Source of the DNA: Subtercola frigoramans
GTDB lineage: Bacteria; Actinomycetota; Actinomycetes; Actinomycetales; Microbacteriaceae
Direction of reading: 5' to 3'
Assembly: GCF_016907385.1 (NCBI RefSeq)
Contig: NZ_JAFBBU010000001.1
Coordinates: 868,001-932,000, forward strand
DNA length: 64,000 nucleotides
The notes under the pieces were generated by a model. It searched no databases. It was not told the DNA's origin and saw nothing but the letters and a program-made list of their open reading frames with translations. The position numbers and the translations under genes are program-made. The stretch's first letter is position 1, and every line of letters begins with the position of its first letter. This document shows positions 19,023-27,309 of this stretch, one piece after another.

Positions 19023-20375
19023 TCAGTCGAGGCGGGTCCAGGGCAGGCTGAGCAGCTCGACACGTTCGCCCGTGGCGACTCCGTGCTCCGGAACGACGAG
19101 AATCGCATCAGCGTCGGCGAGGCCGCGCATCATTCCGGAGCCGTGCCAGGAGTTCGGGGTCGCGATCCCGCCGCGCACAGTACCCGGAAGGAGCAGGGTG
19201 GTGCCCGCCCGGCCAGCGAGTGGTGTAGACACTGATGCGCGGGCGAGTGGTGCGGCACGGCTGGTTCCGCTTTCATGACCTTCATCGTCACGACCTTCAT
19301 TGTCGCGGCCGTCATCGTGACGGCCGCTGAGGCGGGCGAGCAGGGGCGCAGCCAGGGTGAGCAGGCCCATCATCGCGGCGAGCGGATTGCCGGGGAGGCA
19401 GACGACGAAGACGCCGTTCGGCAAGACGGCGAGGATGCTCGGCCCACCCGGGCGCATCAACACTCCATTGACGATGACGGTCGCTCCGAGCCTCGCCAGC
19501 GCCGCACGCAGATGGTCGACGTTCGAGTGCCCGGTGCCCCCGGTCGTGATGACGACGTCGGCAGTAAGCGCGCTGGCAGCCAGCGCGGCGGTGGTTGACT
19601 CGAGGGTGTCGGCCGAGCGCCGGGATTCGAGGGGTGTGCCGCCGAGCATCCGGATCGTCTCCGGCAGTTGCGGGCCGAAGCTGTCGCGCACGCGCCCGGA
19701 AGCAGGGGTGCCGGATTCGTCGACCTCGTCGCCGGTGAAGACGAAGGCGACGCGGGGATTCCGGATGACCGGCAGCACATCGAGCGAACAGGCGGCGGCG
19801 AGCGCGATATGGGCGGGGTTCAGCCGGGTCGAGGCCGCAATCACGATGTCGCCTGCGCGGGCTTCGTCGCCGCCGGGCCGCATGTGCTGGCCTGCCCGGG
19901 GTTCACCGGCTGCGGCTGCCGGGCCGACGCTCAGGAGCGGTGCGGGTGGAACTGAGGTGTGGAGGGCTGGGGTGTCGGTGTCGACGGGAGAGGTGAAGCC
20001 GCTCTCTGAGCGCAGAACGGCATCGGTGCCATGAGGGAGGAGACCACCGGTGACGATGGGCGTTGCCTCACCCTGCTCGAGTCTGCGTGCACCCAGAACA
20101 ACTCTCCAGGGGCCGTCGCCCGAAATCGCCCAGCCGTCCATCGCCGATGAGGCGAAGTGGGGCACGTCGTGCGGCGCTTGAAGGTCTCGGGCAAGCACCC
20201 GGCCGATGGCGGCGGCGAGTCCGACGGTCTCCTCCGGCAGTCGGGCTGCGGTGCTCCGGGCGACGGTGAATGCGTCGGCCCAGGTGCTCGGGTTCACGGT
20301 GCGAAGAAGTTCGGGCCGTGGGGCTTGTGGTCCAAAGTTGTCGTGGCCCGGCGTTTCAGGATCGAGTAGCGTCAT
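19023..20375 (-). CDS. moeA: Molybdopterin molybdenumtransferase MoeA
   Basis: A 450-residue enzyme that inserts molybdate into adenylated molybdopterin. The N-terminal part has HDVPHFASSAMDGWAI, the central domain TGDEVDESG and TTGGTGHSNVDHL, and PGNPLAAMM matches the conserved loop; a C-terminal beta domain ends at PWTRLD. Between the last two regions is a non-conserved Asp/Glu/Arg insertion (RHDDGRDNEGRDDEG). The ATG at 20375 lies inside the end of the DUF6457 gene (20-base overlap), making this the last gene of a mobA-DUF6457-moeA operon. Confidence 0.9.
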   Translation of the reverse strand: MTLLDPETPGHDNFGPQAPRPELLRTVNPSTWADAFTVARSTAARLPEETVGLAAAIGRVLARDLQAPHDVPHFASSAMDGWAISGDGPWRVVLGARRLEQGEATPIVTGGLLPHGTDAVLRSESGFTSPVDTDTPALHTSVPPAPLLSVGPAAAAGEPRAGQHMRPGGDEARAGDIVIAASTRLNPAHIALAAACSLDVLPVIRNPRVAFVFTGDEVDESGTPASGRVRDSFGPQLPETIRMLGGTPLESRRSADTLESTTAALAASALTADVVITTGGTGHSNVDHLRAALARLGATVIVNGVLMRPGGPSILAVLPNGVFVVCLPGNPLAAMMGLLTLAAPLLARLSGRHDDGRDNEGRDDEGHESGTSRAAPLARASVSTPLAGRAGTTLLLPGTVRGGIATPNSWHGSGMMRGLADADAILVVPEHGVATGERVELLSLPWTRLD

Positions 20376-20736
20376 TCGGCATACTCCAGGTGGTGGTGAG
20401 CTCGCGGGCGGTCTCTGAGGCTGTCGCCAGGGCAACCTCGGGGTCAGCACCTTCGGCGGCGGCGAGGCCGGCGCTGTAGCCCACGAGAAAAGTCGTGAGC
20501 GGGGCCGCCGGGCGGGTGACGGCGTGGGCGGCCACCCCCGCGAGCGACAGGATGGCTTGGATGTCGAGCGGGCTGCTCCTCCCGAGGTCGAGCCCCAGTG
20601 CAGTGGCAAGCGCCGCGGCCCACGCCTCGAGGAGCCTGAGCTTCTCTGCCTCTGCCACTGCCAGGTTCTCTGCCTCTGCAGATTTCTCTGCCTCTGCAGC
20701 AGCGCCGGGCTGACCGTCATGGTTCTCGGTGTTCAT
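20356..20736 (-). CDS. DUF6457 protein, molybdenum-cofactor associated
   Basis: A 126-residue, Ala-rich helical protein. The segment DIQAILSLAGVAAHAVTRPA followed by PLTTFLVGYSAGLAA matches DUF6457, which in other actinobacteria is found alone or fused to the C-terminus of MobA. The first 30 residues are Ala/Glu-rich and of low complexity. Overlaps of 4 bases with mobA and 20 bases with moeA show tight coupling. Its biochemical role is not known to me; the context points to delivery or maturation of the guanylated cofactor for formate dehydrogenase. Confidence 0.75.
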   Translation of the reverse strand: MNTENHDGQPGAAAEAEKSAEAENLAVAEAEKLRLLEAWAAALATALGLDLGRSSPLDIQAILSLAGVAAHAVTRPAAPLTTFLVGYSAGLAAAEGADPEVALATASETARELTTTWSMPNDATRS

Positions 20737-21515
20737 CGATCTTCTCCTCGAGGATGGTGGGCGAGGGCAGCAGGTGCCCCGGGGGAGTCAGGCGACAGCC
20801 GTGACGGTGGTGGTAGAACAGCATCGACGTGCAGGCGCTCTGCGTCGGCCCAGGTGTCCACGTCGTCGGTTGCGCCAGCGGCGACGGTGACGTGTCTGAG
20901 GGTGAGTGGAGCCAGCAGTTTCCGCACCGGGAGACCGTCCAGTCTGGATTGACCGCTTGGTGTGGATTGACCTCGGCGTGTGGATTGATCGCGCAGTGTG
21001 GATTGATCGCGCAGTGTGGCCGGACTCTGCGTGCCCTCGATTGCATCGGTGAGAGCTCGTGTTCGGTACAGGCCGGCAAGGTGCTGCGGATGGCCGGACT
21101 CGTCCACGGCAATCACACCGTCGTGCTGCTGCTTCTCACGGGATGCACCTTCCTTCAGGAGTACTCGCACCGCGGACGCGATGTTCGGCATGTCGCACGC
21201 AAGCACCAGCGTGAATTCCGCGGGCGCCCGGTGTGACGAGCCCAGGGCGGCGAGCCCTGCGGCGATCGCGGCTGCCGGGCCACCGAACGCGGGTTCCTCC
21301 CGCACGAAGATCACGCCAGCAGGCATTGCTCCCGCTGCGACTTCGGGGGATGACAGCGCCACCGTGTCACCGACGACAACGGTCTGCCGGGCATCAGCCG
21401 CCGCGTCGAGCGTCAGTTGCAGCAGCGACCGGCCCGCGACAGTGAGTGTCGACTTCGCGTGGCCACCGAGACGGGATGACCGCCCGCCGGCCACCACCAC
21501 GCAGTCGAAGTCCAT
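20733..21515 (-). CDS. mobA: Molybdenum cofactor guanylyltransferase MobA
   Basis: A 260-residue nucleotidyltransferase. VVVAGGRSSRLGGHAKSTL is the GTP-binding signature (LAGGxSxRxGxxK type), ACDMP holds the metal-binding Asp, and GHPQHLAGLYR the following conserved loop. It joins GMP to molybdopterin, the form formate dehydrogenases need. An in-frame 18-bp tandem repeat (20942-21019) inserts about 26 residues of TLRDQS type before the conserved end (LDGLPVRKLLAPL). The ATG at 21515 begins MDFDCVVVAGG. It is divergent from fdhD across 169 bases in which I could not assign a promoter. Confidence 0.87.
   Translation of the reverse strand: MDFDCVVVAGGRSSRLGGHAKSTLTVAGRSLLQLTLDAAADARQTVVVGDTVALSSPEVAAGAMPAGVIFVREEPAFGGPAAAIAAGLAALGSSHRAPAEFTLVLACDMPNIASAVRVLLKEGASREKQQHDGVIAVDESGHPQHLAGLYRTRALTDAIEGTQSPATLRDQSTLRDQSTRRGQSTPSGQSRLDGLPVRKLLAPLTLRHVTVAAGATDDVDTWADAERLHVDAVLPPPSRLSPDSPGAPAALAHHPRGEDR
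20942..21019. repeat. 18-bp tandem repeat inside mobA
   Basis: About 4.3 copies of an 18-bp unit. GTGTGGATTGATCGCGCA is perfect at 20978-20995 and 20996-21013, with imperfect copies at 20942-20959 and 20960-20977 and a partial copy at 21014-21019. Read leftward it codes for six-residue units such as TLRDQS and TRRGQS and keeps the frame. Confidence 0.9.
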
Positions 21516-21684
21516 GCGACTCACTCTAGGCGTGTCTCCCACCGGTTCGCGGTCCGCGGGAGGAGTGCTGTTCCGGCGGGAATGGCCGAAGCGTTTCGCG
21601 ACCGGTTGTCTGAAGTGTGATGCAACTGGGCGCGAGTGTGGTGACGTCGACAGGCAGGGAACCGGGCCGGGGAGATAATGGGGC

Positions 21685-22581
21685 ATGGGCCGAATAACTG
21701 CCAGGCGTCGTGTGACGAGAATCACCGTGGGCGAAGCCAAGCGCGTGCGCGAAGACCTGCTCGCCGTCGAAGAGCCGCTCGAGATCAGGGTGGGAGGCAG
21801 GGCGCTCGCGATCACGATGCGCACTCCGGGCCACGACTTCGAACTCGCCGCGGGGTTCCTGGTCTCTGAGGGCGTCGTGTCGGCGCACGACGAGTACAGC
21901 GGCGCACGGTATTGCGCCGGGGTGAACGACGACGGGGAGAACACGTTCAACGTTCTCGACATCACGCTCGGGCCAGGGGTCGCCCCGCCCGACCCGAGCC
22001 TCGAGCGCAACTTCTACACGACCAGCTCGTGCGGGCTCTGCGGCAAGGCCAGTATCGACGCCGTGCGCACGCTGTCGAAGTTCGATGTGAGCGACGACCC
22101 GCTGAGACTGGATGCGGCCCTGCTGGCAGAATTCCCCGATCGCCTCCGTGCCCGCCAGGAGACGTTCGAGAAGACCGGCGGGCTCCACGCGGCGGCACTG
22201 TTCGACGGCACGACGGGCGAACTGCTCGTGCTTCGTGAAGATGTCGGCCGGCACAACGCGGTCGACAAGGTGGTGGGCTGGGCGCTGACCGAGGGGCTGT
22301 TGCCGCTGCGGGGAACGGTGTTGATGGTGTCGGGTCGGGCCAGCTTCGAGTTGACTCAGAAGGCGTCGATGGCGGGCATCCCGGTGCTGGCCGCCGTGTC
22401 GGCGCCGTCGTCACTTGCCGCTGAACTCGGCCACGAACTCGGCATGACGGTCGTCGGGTTTCTGCGCGGGTCGTCGATGGTGGTCTACTCGGCGCCGGAG
22501 CGCATCATCGTTGAAACAAGCACCGTTGACACAACCACACCAGAACCGGCGGATGCTCGCCAGAAAGCAGTCTCGCTGTGA
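21685..22581 (+). CDS. fdhD: Formate dehydrogenase sulfurtransferase FdhD
   Basis: A 298-residue protein. TTSSCGLCGKASID contains the two cysteines (116 and 119) that carry sulfur from a cysteine desulfurase to the molybdenum cofactor before it enters formate dehydrogenase. TPGHDFELAAGFL, REDVGRHNAVDKVVGWAL and VSGRASFELTQKA are the other family signatures. The stop overlaps the fdhF-type gene by four bases, so client and maturation factor are co-translated. The last 25 residues (VETSTVDTTTPEPADAR) are a non-conserved tail. Confidence 0.93.
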   Translation: MGRITARRRVTRITVGEAKRVREDLLAVEEPLEIRVGGRALAITMRTPGHDFELAAGFLVSEGVVSAHDEYSGARYCAGVNDDGENTFNVLDITLGPGVAPPDPSLERNFYTTSSCGLCGKASIDAVRTLSKFDVSDDPLRLDAALLAEFPDRLRARQETFEKTGGLHAAALFDGTTGELLVLREDVGRHNAVDKVVGWALTEGLLPLRGTVLMVSGRASFELTQKASMAGIPVLAAVSAPSSLAAELGHELGMTVVGFLRGSSMVVYSAPERIIVETSTVDTTTPEPADARQKAVSL

Positions 22582-24872
22582 GCCGCAAGCCCCTGAACGA
22601 CGGGTTCGAGTACCCCGACCTGGAGGTCGGCGAGCACGAAGACGTCGCCGTGGGCCTGCCGGGCATCTACCACTCGATGGAGCCGGCCATCCGCCAGCTC
22701 GGCCTGACGAGGACCGCGAAGCTCCTGACGTCGATCAACCAGAAAGACGGCTTCGACTGCATGAGCTGCGCGTGGCCAGACCCTGACAACCGCAAGGCGC
22801 TGGAGTTCTGCGAGAACGGCGCCAAGGCCGTGACCTGGGAGGCGACTCCGGTCACCGTCGCGTCGTCGTTCTGGGCCGAGAACTCGATCTCCGACCTGCT
22901 CTCGAAATCGGAGTACTGGCTGGGCATGCAGGGTCGTCTGGTTGAGCCGGTGTACAAGGCCGCGGGCTCAGAGCACTACGTTCCGGTGAGCTGGGAGAAG
23001 GCGTTCTCGCTCGTTGCAGAGAAGCTGCGTGGGCTCGACTCCCCGAACGAAGCCGCGTTCTACACCAGCGGCCGCACAGCAAACGAGACGGCCTTCGTCT
23101 ACCAGTTGTTCGTTCGTGCGTTCGGCACCAACAACCTCCCGGACTGCTCGAACATGTGCCACGAATCGACGGGCACCGCGCTCGGTGAGACGATCGGAAT
23201 CGGCAAGTCGACGATTGCGTACGACGACTTCGAGCATACCGACCTGGTCATCATCATGGGCCAGAACCCCGGCACCAACCACCCGCGCATGCTCACTGCA
23301 CTCGAGGACGCCAAGCGCAACGGAACGTCGATCGTCTCGGTGAACCCGCTGCCGGAGGCGGGGCTCATGCGCTACAAGAACCCGCAGACCGTCCGCGGGA
23401 TTCTCGGCAAGGGCACGACGCTCACCGACCAGTTCCTGCAGATCCGTTCCGGTGGCGATATGGCGCTGCTCCAGGCCCTGTCGAAGCGCGTTCTCGACGC
23501 AGAGGCAGCGAACCCGGGCACGGTGCTCGACCACGAATTCCTTGCGAACTACACCGACGGCCTCGAGGAGCTGAAGGCACACCTCGCGAAGCTCGATGAG
23601 GCAGAGGTTCTGGCGGCGACCGGCCTCGACGCGGCCGAGATCGACGAACTCGCGAGCCGCTACATTGCCGCCGACCGCGTCATCATCACCTGGGCCATGG
23701 GCCTCACCCAACAGAAGAAGGCCGTCGACACGCTCAAAGAGCTCATCAACCTGCTTCTGCTGCGCGGCAACATTGGCAAGCCCGGCGCAGGAGCCTCGCC
23801 CATCCGCGGCCACAGCAACGTGCAGGGTGACCGCACGATGGGTGTCTGGGAGCAGATGAGCGACACCTTCCTCGACGCCCTCGAAAAGGAGTTCGGCTTC
23901 GCCCCGCCCCGGGAACACGGCACGGATGCCCTCCAGGCCATCGAGGCCCTGCAACGTGGCGCGATCAAGGTGTGGGTCTCGATGGGGGGCAACCTCGTCG
24001 GTGCCATCTCCGACACTGCCGCGGCCGAGGCTGCCATGCGCGGAACAGAGATGACGGTGCAGGTGTCGACCAAGCTCAACCGCTCGCACGCCGTCGTCGG
24101 CGACGAAGCGCTGATCCTGCCGACTCTGGGGCGAACAGAGGTCGACCTGCAGGCCACGGGGCCGCAGTTCATGTCGGTTGAAGACAGCGTCTGTGCTGTG
24201 CACGCCACCCACGGCAGGGTTCCACCGGTGGCGCCGAGCCTTCTCTCGGAGATCTCCATCGTGACCCGGTTGGCCGCGGCGGTGCTCGGCGACTCGGTGC
24301 CCATCGACTGGGCGGGCTTCGAACGGGACTATGACGTTATTCGCGAACACATCAGCCGTGTTGTGCCGGGGTTCGAGAACTTCAATGCCGATGTGAGGCG
24401 CAAAGGCGGCTTTGTGCTGCCCAATGGCCCGCGCGACTCCCGCACGTTCGCCACCGCGACCGGGAAGGCGCGGATCACCGTCAATCACCTTGAGCCGCTC
24501 GAGCGGCCGGAGGGACGCCTGATTCTGCAGACCCTGCGTTCGCACGACCAGTTCAACACCACGATCTACAGCCTCAACGACCGGTATCGCGGCATCAAGA
24601 ACGGCCGCGATGTCATCTTCGTGAACCCCGACGACCTGGCCGAACTGGGGCTGCACGACGGCCAGCGGGTCGACATCTTCAGTGAGTGGAAGAACGACAC
24701 CGACCGGGTGCTCCGGAACTACCGGGTGGTCTCGTACCCCACGGCGAAGGGCTGTGCTGCCGCCTACTTTCCTGAGGCGAACGTGCTGATCCCTCTGGCC
24801 AGCGCTGCCGACCGGAGCAACACCCCGGTGTCGAAGGCCGTTGTCGTGAGACTCGAGCCCGTGGCGCGCTAG
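22578..24872 (+). CDS. Molybdopterin oxidoreductase, FdhF/YdeP family
   Basis: A 764-residue catalytic subunit. The N-terminus carries GFDCMSCAWPDPD and EFCENG: Cys61, 64 and 78 are plausible [4Fe-4S] ligands. CSNMCHESTGTAL places Cys194 followed by His195 where formate dehydrogenase H has its molybdenum ligand and catalytic His, so this version uses cysteine. IIMGQNPGTNHPRML, AMGLTQQKKAVDTL and RGHSNVQGDRTMG bind the bis-MGD cofactor. The YdeP branch is soluble and its substrate is debated (formate or acid-resistance roles). Coupling to fdhD and the mob/moe operon next door supports formate oxidation. No NADH-binding or electron-transfer subunit is nearby. Confidence 0.88.
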   Translation: MSRKPLNDGFEYPDLEVGEHEDVAVGLPGIYHSMEPAIRQLGLTRTAKLLTSINQKDGFDCMSCAWPDPDNRKALEFCENGAKAVTWEATPVTVASSFWAENSISDLLSKSEYWLGMQGRLVEPVYKAAGSEHYVPVSWEKAFSLVAEKLRGLDSPNEAAFYTSGRTANETAFVYQLFVRAFGTNNLPDCSNMCHESTGTALGETIGIGKSTIAYDDFEHTDLVIIMGQNPGTNHPRMLTALEDAKRNGTSIVSVNPLPEAGLMRYKNPQTVRGILGKGTTLTDQFLQIRSGGDMALLQALSKRVLDAEAANPGTVLDHEFLANYTDGLEELKAHLAKLDEAEVLAATGLDAAEIDELASRYIAADRVIITWAMGLTQQKKAVDTLKELINLLLLRGNIGKPGAGASPIRGHSNVQGDRTMGVWEQMSDTFLDALEKEFGFAPPREHGTDALQAIEALQRGAIKVWVSMGGNLVGAISDTAAAEAAMRGTEMTVQVSTKLNRSHAVVGDEALILPTLGRTEVDLQATGPQFMSVEDSVCAVHATHGRVPPVAPSLLSEISIVTRLAAAVLGDSVPIDWAGFERDYDVIREHISRVVPGFENFNADVRRKGGFVLPNGPRDSRTFATATGKARITVNHLEPLERPEGRLILQTLRSHDQFNTTIYSLNDRYRGIKNGRDVIFVNPDDLAELGLHDGQRVDIFSEWKNDTDRVLRNYRVVSYPTAKGCAAAYFPEANVLIPLASAADRSNTPVSKAVVVRLEPVAR

Positions 24873-25561
24873 GGCTGGCCGTGTGACACCGTCGGTGTCG
24901 CTCGAGTCACCATCACCACGCTGTCGACCAGTGTCACCGGGTTTCCGTCAGGGCCGACGACAGAGCGCGGCTCCTCTGAGCAGAGCGCTGTGAACCAGGC
25001 TCGCGCGTCGAGGTGCAGGGCGCTGAGCACCTCCTGGGCACTCGGAAGCGGTTCGCCGGCGTGGGCCATCTTCGACCATGGCGGAAACTCCGCGTGACCC
25101 ACCACGAGCAGACTGCCGCCCGGTGCGAGCGAATCGAGGGCATTCTGGAGGATCCGTTCGCGGTCGAGCGGTATGGGCGACTGCAGGAACTGGGCAGACA
25201 CAAGATCGAATTCGGCGTCAGGGAACGACACGCCCAGGTCGTGTTGTTGCCAGTCGATCAGCTCGTCGACACCCGCCCGGACAGCGGCCGCCCTGCCGCG
25301 CTCGAGTGCGGTCGACGAGACATCGACCGCGGTGACGCGCCAACCCTGGGTTGCCAGCCACACCGCATCGGCGCCCTCGCCGCACCCGAGATCCAGGGCA
25401 CGGCCGGCGGGAAGTCTCGCCGCCTCGCGCACCAGCAGTGGGTTGGGATTGCCGCTCCAGATCTGGTCACGCTGGCCGTAATGGCCCTCCCAGAATTCCT
25501 GGGGGGTGTTCGGGTGAGAGGCGACCGACTCGGCGTGGCTGCTTTCGGAGTGTTCGTGCAT
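24869..25561 (-). CDS. SAM-dependent methyltransferase, class I
   Basis: A 230-residue Rossmann methyltransferase. ALDLGCGEGADAVWLATQGW is SAM motif I, VTAVDVSSTALERG motif II and LAPGGSLLVVGH the later conserved strand. YGQRDQIWSGNPNPLLVREA near the N-terminus resembles tellurite-resistance/thiopurine-type methyltransferases, which detoxify small molecules. The gene converges on the fdhF-type gene and overlaps its end by four bases. Substrate unknown. Confidence 0.85.
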   Translation of the reverse strand: MHEHSESSHAESVASHPNTPQEFWEGHYGQRDQIWSGNPNPLLVREAARLPAGRALDLGCGEGADAVWLATQGWRVTAVDVSSTALERGRAAAVRAGVDELIDWQQHDLGVSFPDAEFDLVSAQFLQSPIPLDRERILQNALDSLAPGGSLLVVGHAEFPPWSKMAHAGEPLPSAQEVLSALHLDARAWFTALCSEEPRSVVGPDGNPVTLVDSVVMVTRATPTVSHGQP

Positions 25562-25590
25562 AGGTCAATTATCGAGCCAGGGCGTGGTTG

Positions 25591-25812
25591 TCAGAGACCG
25601 CTCTGCGCCACGAGTCGCCCCGATGCGACGGCGACCGCAAAGGCGTCGTAGTCCTTCTCGTTCCTTGGCCTGCAACAGCAGCGGGTCGCCGGTATCGCGG
25701 CCTCCGAAGAGCAACACCCTTGCGCGGGTACCGACGCCGCAGACCCCGACCAGCTTGGTGAAGATGTGCGCACTGTCTCGTTTCCGAGCCTTGGCGAGGG
25801 CAGCTTCAGGCT
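25591..25812 (-). pseudogene. DUF2252 family protein, remnant with internal deletions and a frameshift
   Basis: Three separate pieces of a DUF2252 protein lie end to end on the minus strand. ALAKARKRDS is followed at once by KLVGVCGVGTRARVLLFGG plus DPLLLQAKE, a core motif of the family, and then, in another frame, NEKDYDAFAVAVASGRLVAQ, which resembles the family's C-terminus, ending in TGA at 25591-25593. Intact members have about 400 residues, with long segments between these pieces, so the remnant has lost most of the gene in at least two deletions. It starts directly after the stop of the monooxygenase gene. Confidence 0.6.
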
Positions 25813-27309
25813 TCAGCGAAAGGGCGCAGGATCGAACACGCCATTCTTCGCCTGGAAGGTGTGGGCGGGCCCCGGCCAGAGCAGGGTCTGTCGGCCGCTT
25901 CGGGAATCGAGGTACCAGCTCCGGCAACCGCCTGTCAGCCACACCGTCGACGAGCTGTCTGCGTCGAGCTCAGCGGTGTACTCCGCTTCGGCCGTTGCTG
26001 AGACCTCGAGCACTTCCGGGTGCCCTCCTTGAGCTGCGAGGGTGCCGAATGCGAGGGCACCCGCGATGTAGTCGATCTGGGTCTCGATCATCGTGATGGC
26101 CGAGTTGTGGCCGAGGCTCGCGTTCGGCCCGTCGATGATGAAGAGATTGGGAAACCCGTACACCACGGTTGAGGCGAATGCGGTCATTCCCTCAGACCAG
26201 TGGTCGGCAAGGGTCTCGCCGAGCCCATCGGCGCCAGTGTTCCGACCGACGATGCGGCTGGCGAAGGGCAGCTGGGTGGTGTGGAAGCCGGTCGCCATGA
26301 TCAGTACATCGAGGTCGAATTCCGCGCCGCCGGCCGACCGCACGCGGGATTCGTCGACCGAAGCGACCGGGCTCGGCTCGAGCGTGACGTTCGGCCGGGC
26401 CAGGGCGGGGTAGTAGTCGTTCGAGAACAACACCCGCTTGCAGCCGATCTGGTAGTCGGGGGTGACAGCCGATCGGAGTATCGGGTCTTCGACCTGCGCC
26501 TGCAGGTGGCCGAGAGCCAGGTCGCGGTGTCGACGTGCGGAGGCGCTGCCGTCGAGTTTCTGCGCGAAGCCTTCTTCGGCCGCCCAGAAGTACTCCGACC
26601 GTGCAGCGGCGAGGGTGTCGGGATGATCGCGGAACCCGCGTTTCTCGTCGTCGGTGTAGGCCCTGTCGCCGCGGGGCACGATGTATGGCGCACTGCGTTG
26701 GAACACCACGAGTTCGGCCGCCTGCTCTGCCACTGCCGGAACGAGCTGCACAGCAGACGCGCCGGTACCGACGACCCCCACGCGCCGCCCCTCGAGTGAG
26801 ACGTCGTGTCGCCAGGCGGCGGTGTGGAACGTGTCTCCCGCGAACGAGCCGAGCCCAGGCACCTCGGGCAGTCGGGGCTCCGACAGGCGCCCGGCCGCGG
26901 TGACCAGAACCCGGGCGGTGTAGTCGCCGCCCGAGGTGGTGAGTCGCCAGAGGCCCTGCCGGTCATCCCATCGCGCTTCGAGGAGCTCGGTGCTGAACCG
27001 GATGCACGGCAGCAGCCCTTCGCTTCGAGCACACTCCCTCAGGTACCCGGCGATCTCGGCTCCCGGTGCGAACACCCTCGACCAGTCCGGCTTCGGCCGG
27101 AAGGAGAAGGAATACAGCTGCGAGGGTACATCGCAGGCCACCCCGGGGTAGGTGTTGTCGCGCCAGGTACCGCCCACCTCGGTGGCGCGTTCGAGGATTA
27201 GGAAGGAGTGGGTGTTCTCGCGGGCGAGGCGCGTGCCCATTCCGAGACCGGCGAAGCCCGCGCCGACGATGATGACGTCGGCGTACTCGCTCGAGGTGCT
27301 GGAACTCAC
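25813..27309 (-). CDS. Flavin-containing monooxygenase, Baeyer-Villiger type
   Basis: A 498-residue FAD/NADPH monooxygenase. VIIVGAGFAG (16-21 in the glycine loop) binds FAD, GTGASA (181-186) binds NADPH, and FAGDTFHTAAWRHD (156-169) fits the Baeyer-Villiger fingerprint FxGxxxHTxxW[PD]. It inserts oxygen next to a ketone or oxidises a soft nucleophile. The GTG start at 27309 overlaps the stop of fbiC (GTGA), so the two are translationally coupled, an unusual pairing. Substrate unknown. The DUF2252 remnant follows its stop. Confidence 0.87.
   Translation of the reverse strand: MSSSTSSEYADVIIVGAGFAGLGMGTRLARENTHSFLILERATEVGGTWRDNTYPGVACDVPSQLYSFSFRPKPDWSRVFAPGAEIAGYLRECARSEGLLPCIRFSTELLEARWDDRQGLWRLTTSGGDYTARVLVTAAGRLSEPRLPEVPGLGSFAGDTFHTAAWRHDVSLEGRRVGVVGTGASAVQLVPAVAEQAAELVVFQRSAPYIVPRGDRAYTDDEKRGFRDHPDTLAAARSEYFWAAEEGFAQKLDGSASARRHRDLALGHLQAQVEDPILRSAVTPDYQIGCKRVLFSNDYYPALARPNVTLEPSPVASVDESRVRSAGGAEFDLDVLIMATGFHTTQLPFASRIVGRNTGADGLGETLADHWSEGMTAFASTVVYGFPNLFIIDGPNASLGHNSAITMIETQIDYIAGALAFGTLAAQGGHPEVLEVSATAEAEYTAELDADSSSTVWLTGGCRSWYLDSRSGRQTLLWPGPAHTFQAKNGVFDPAPFR

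Noticed and set aside
22968..24656. A 562-codon minus-strand frame opposite the FdhF-type gene
   Set aside because: Antisense to the molybdopterin oxidoreductase, no homologous motif.
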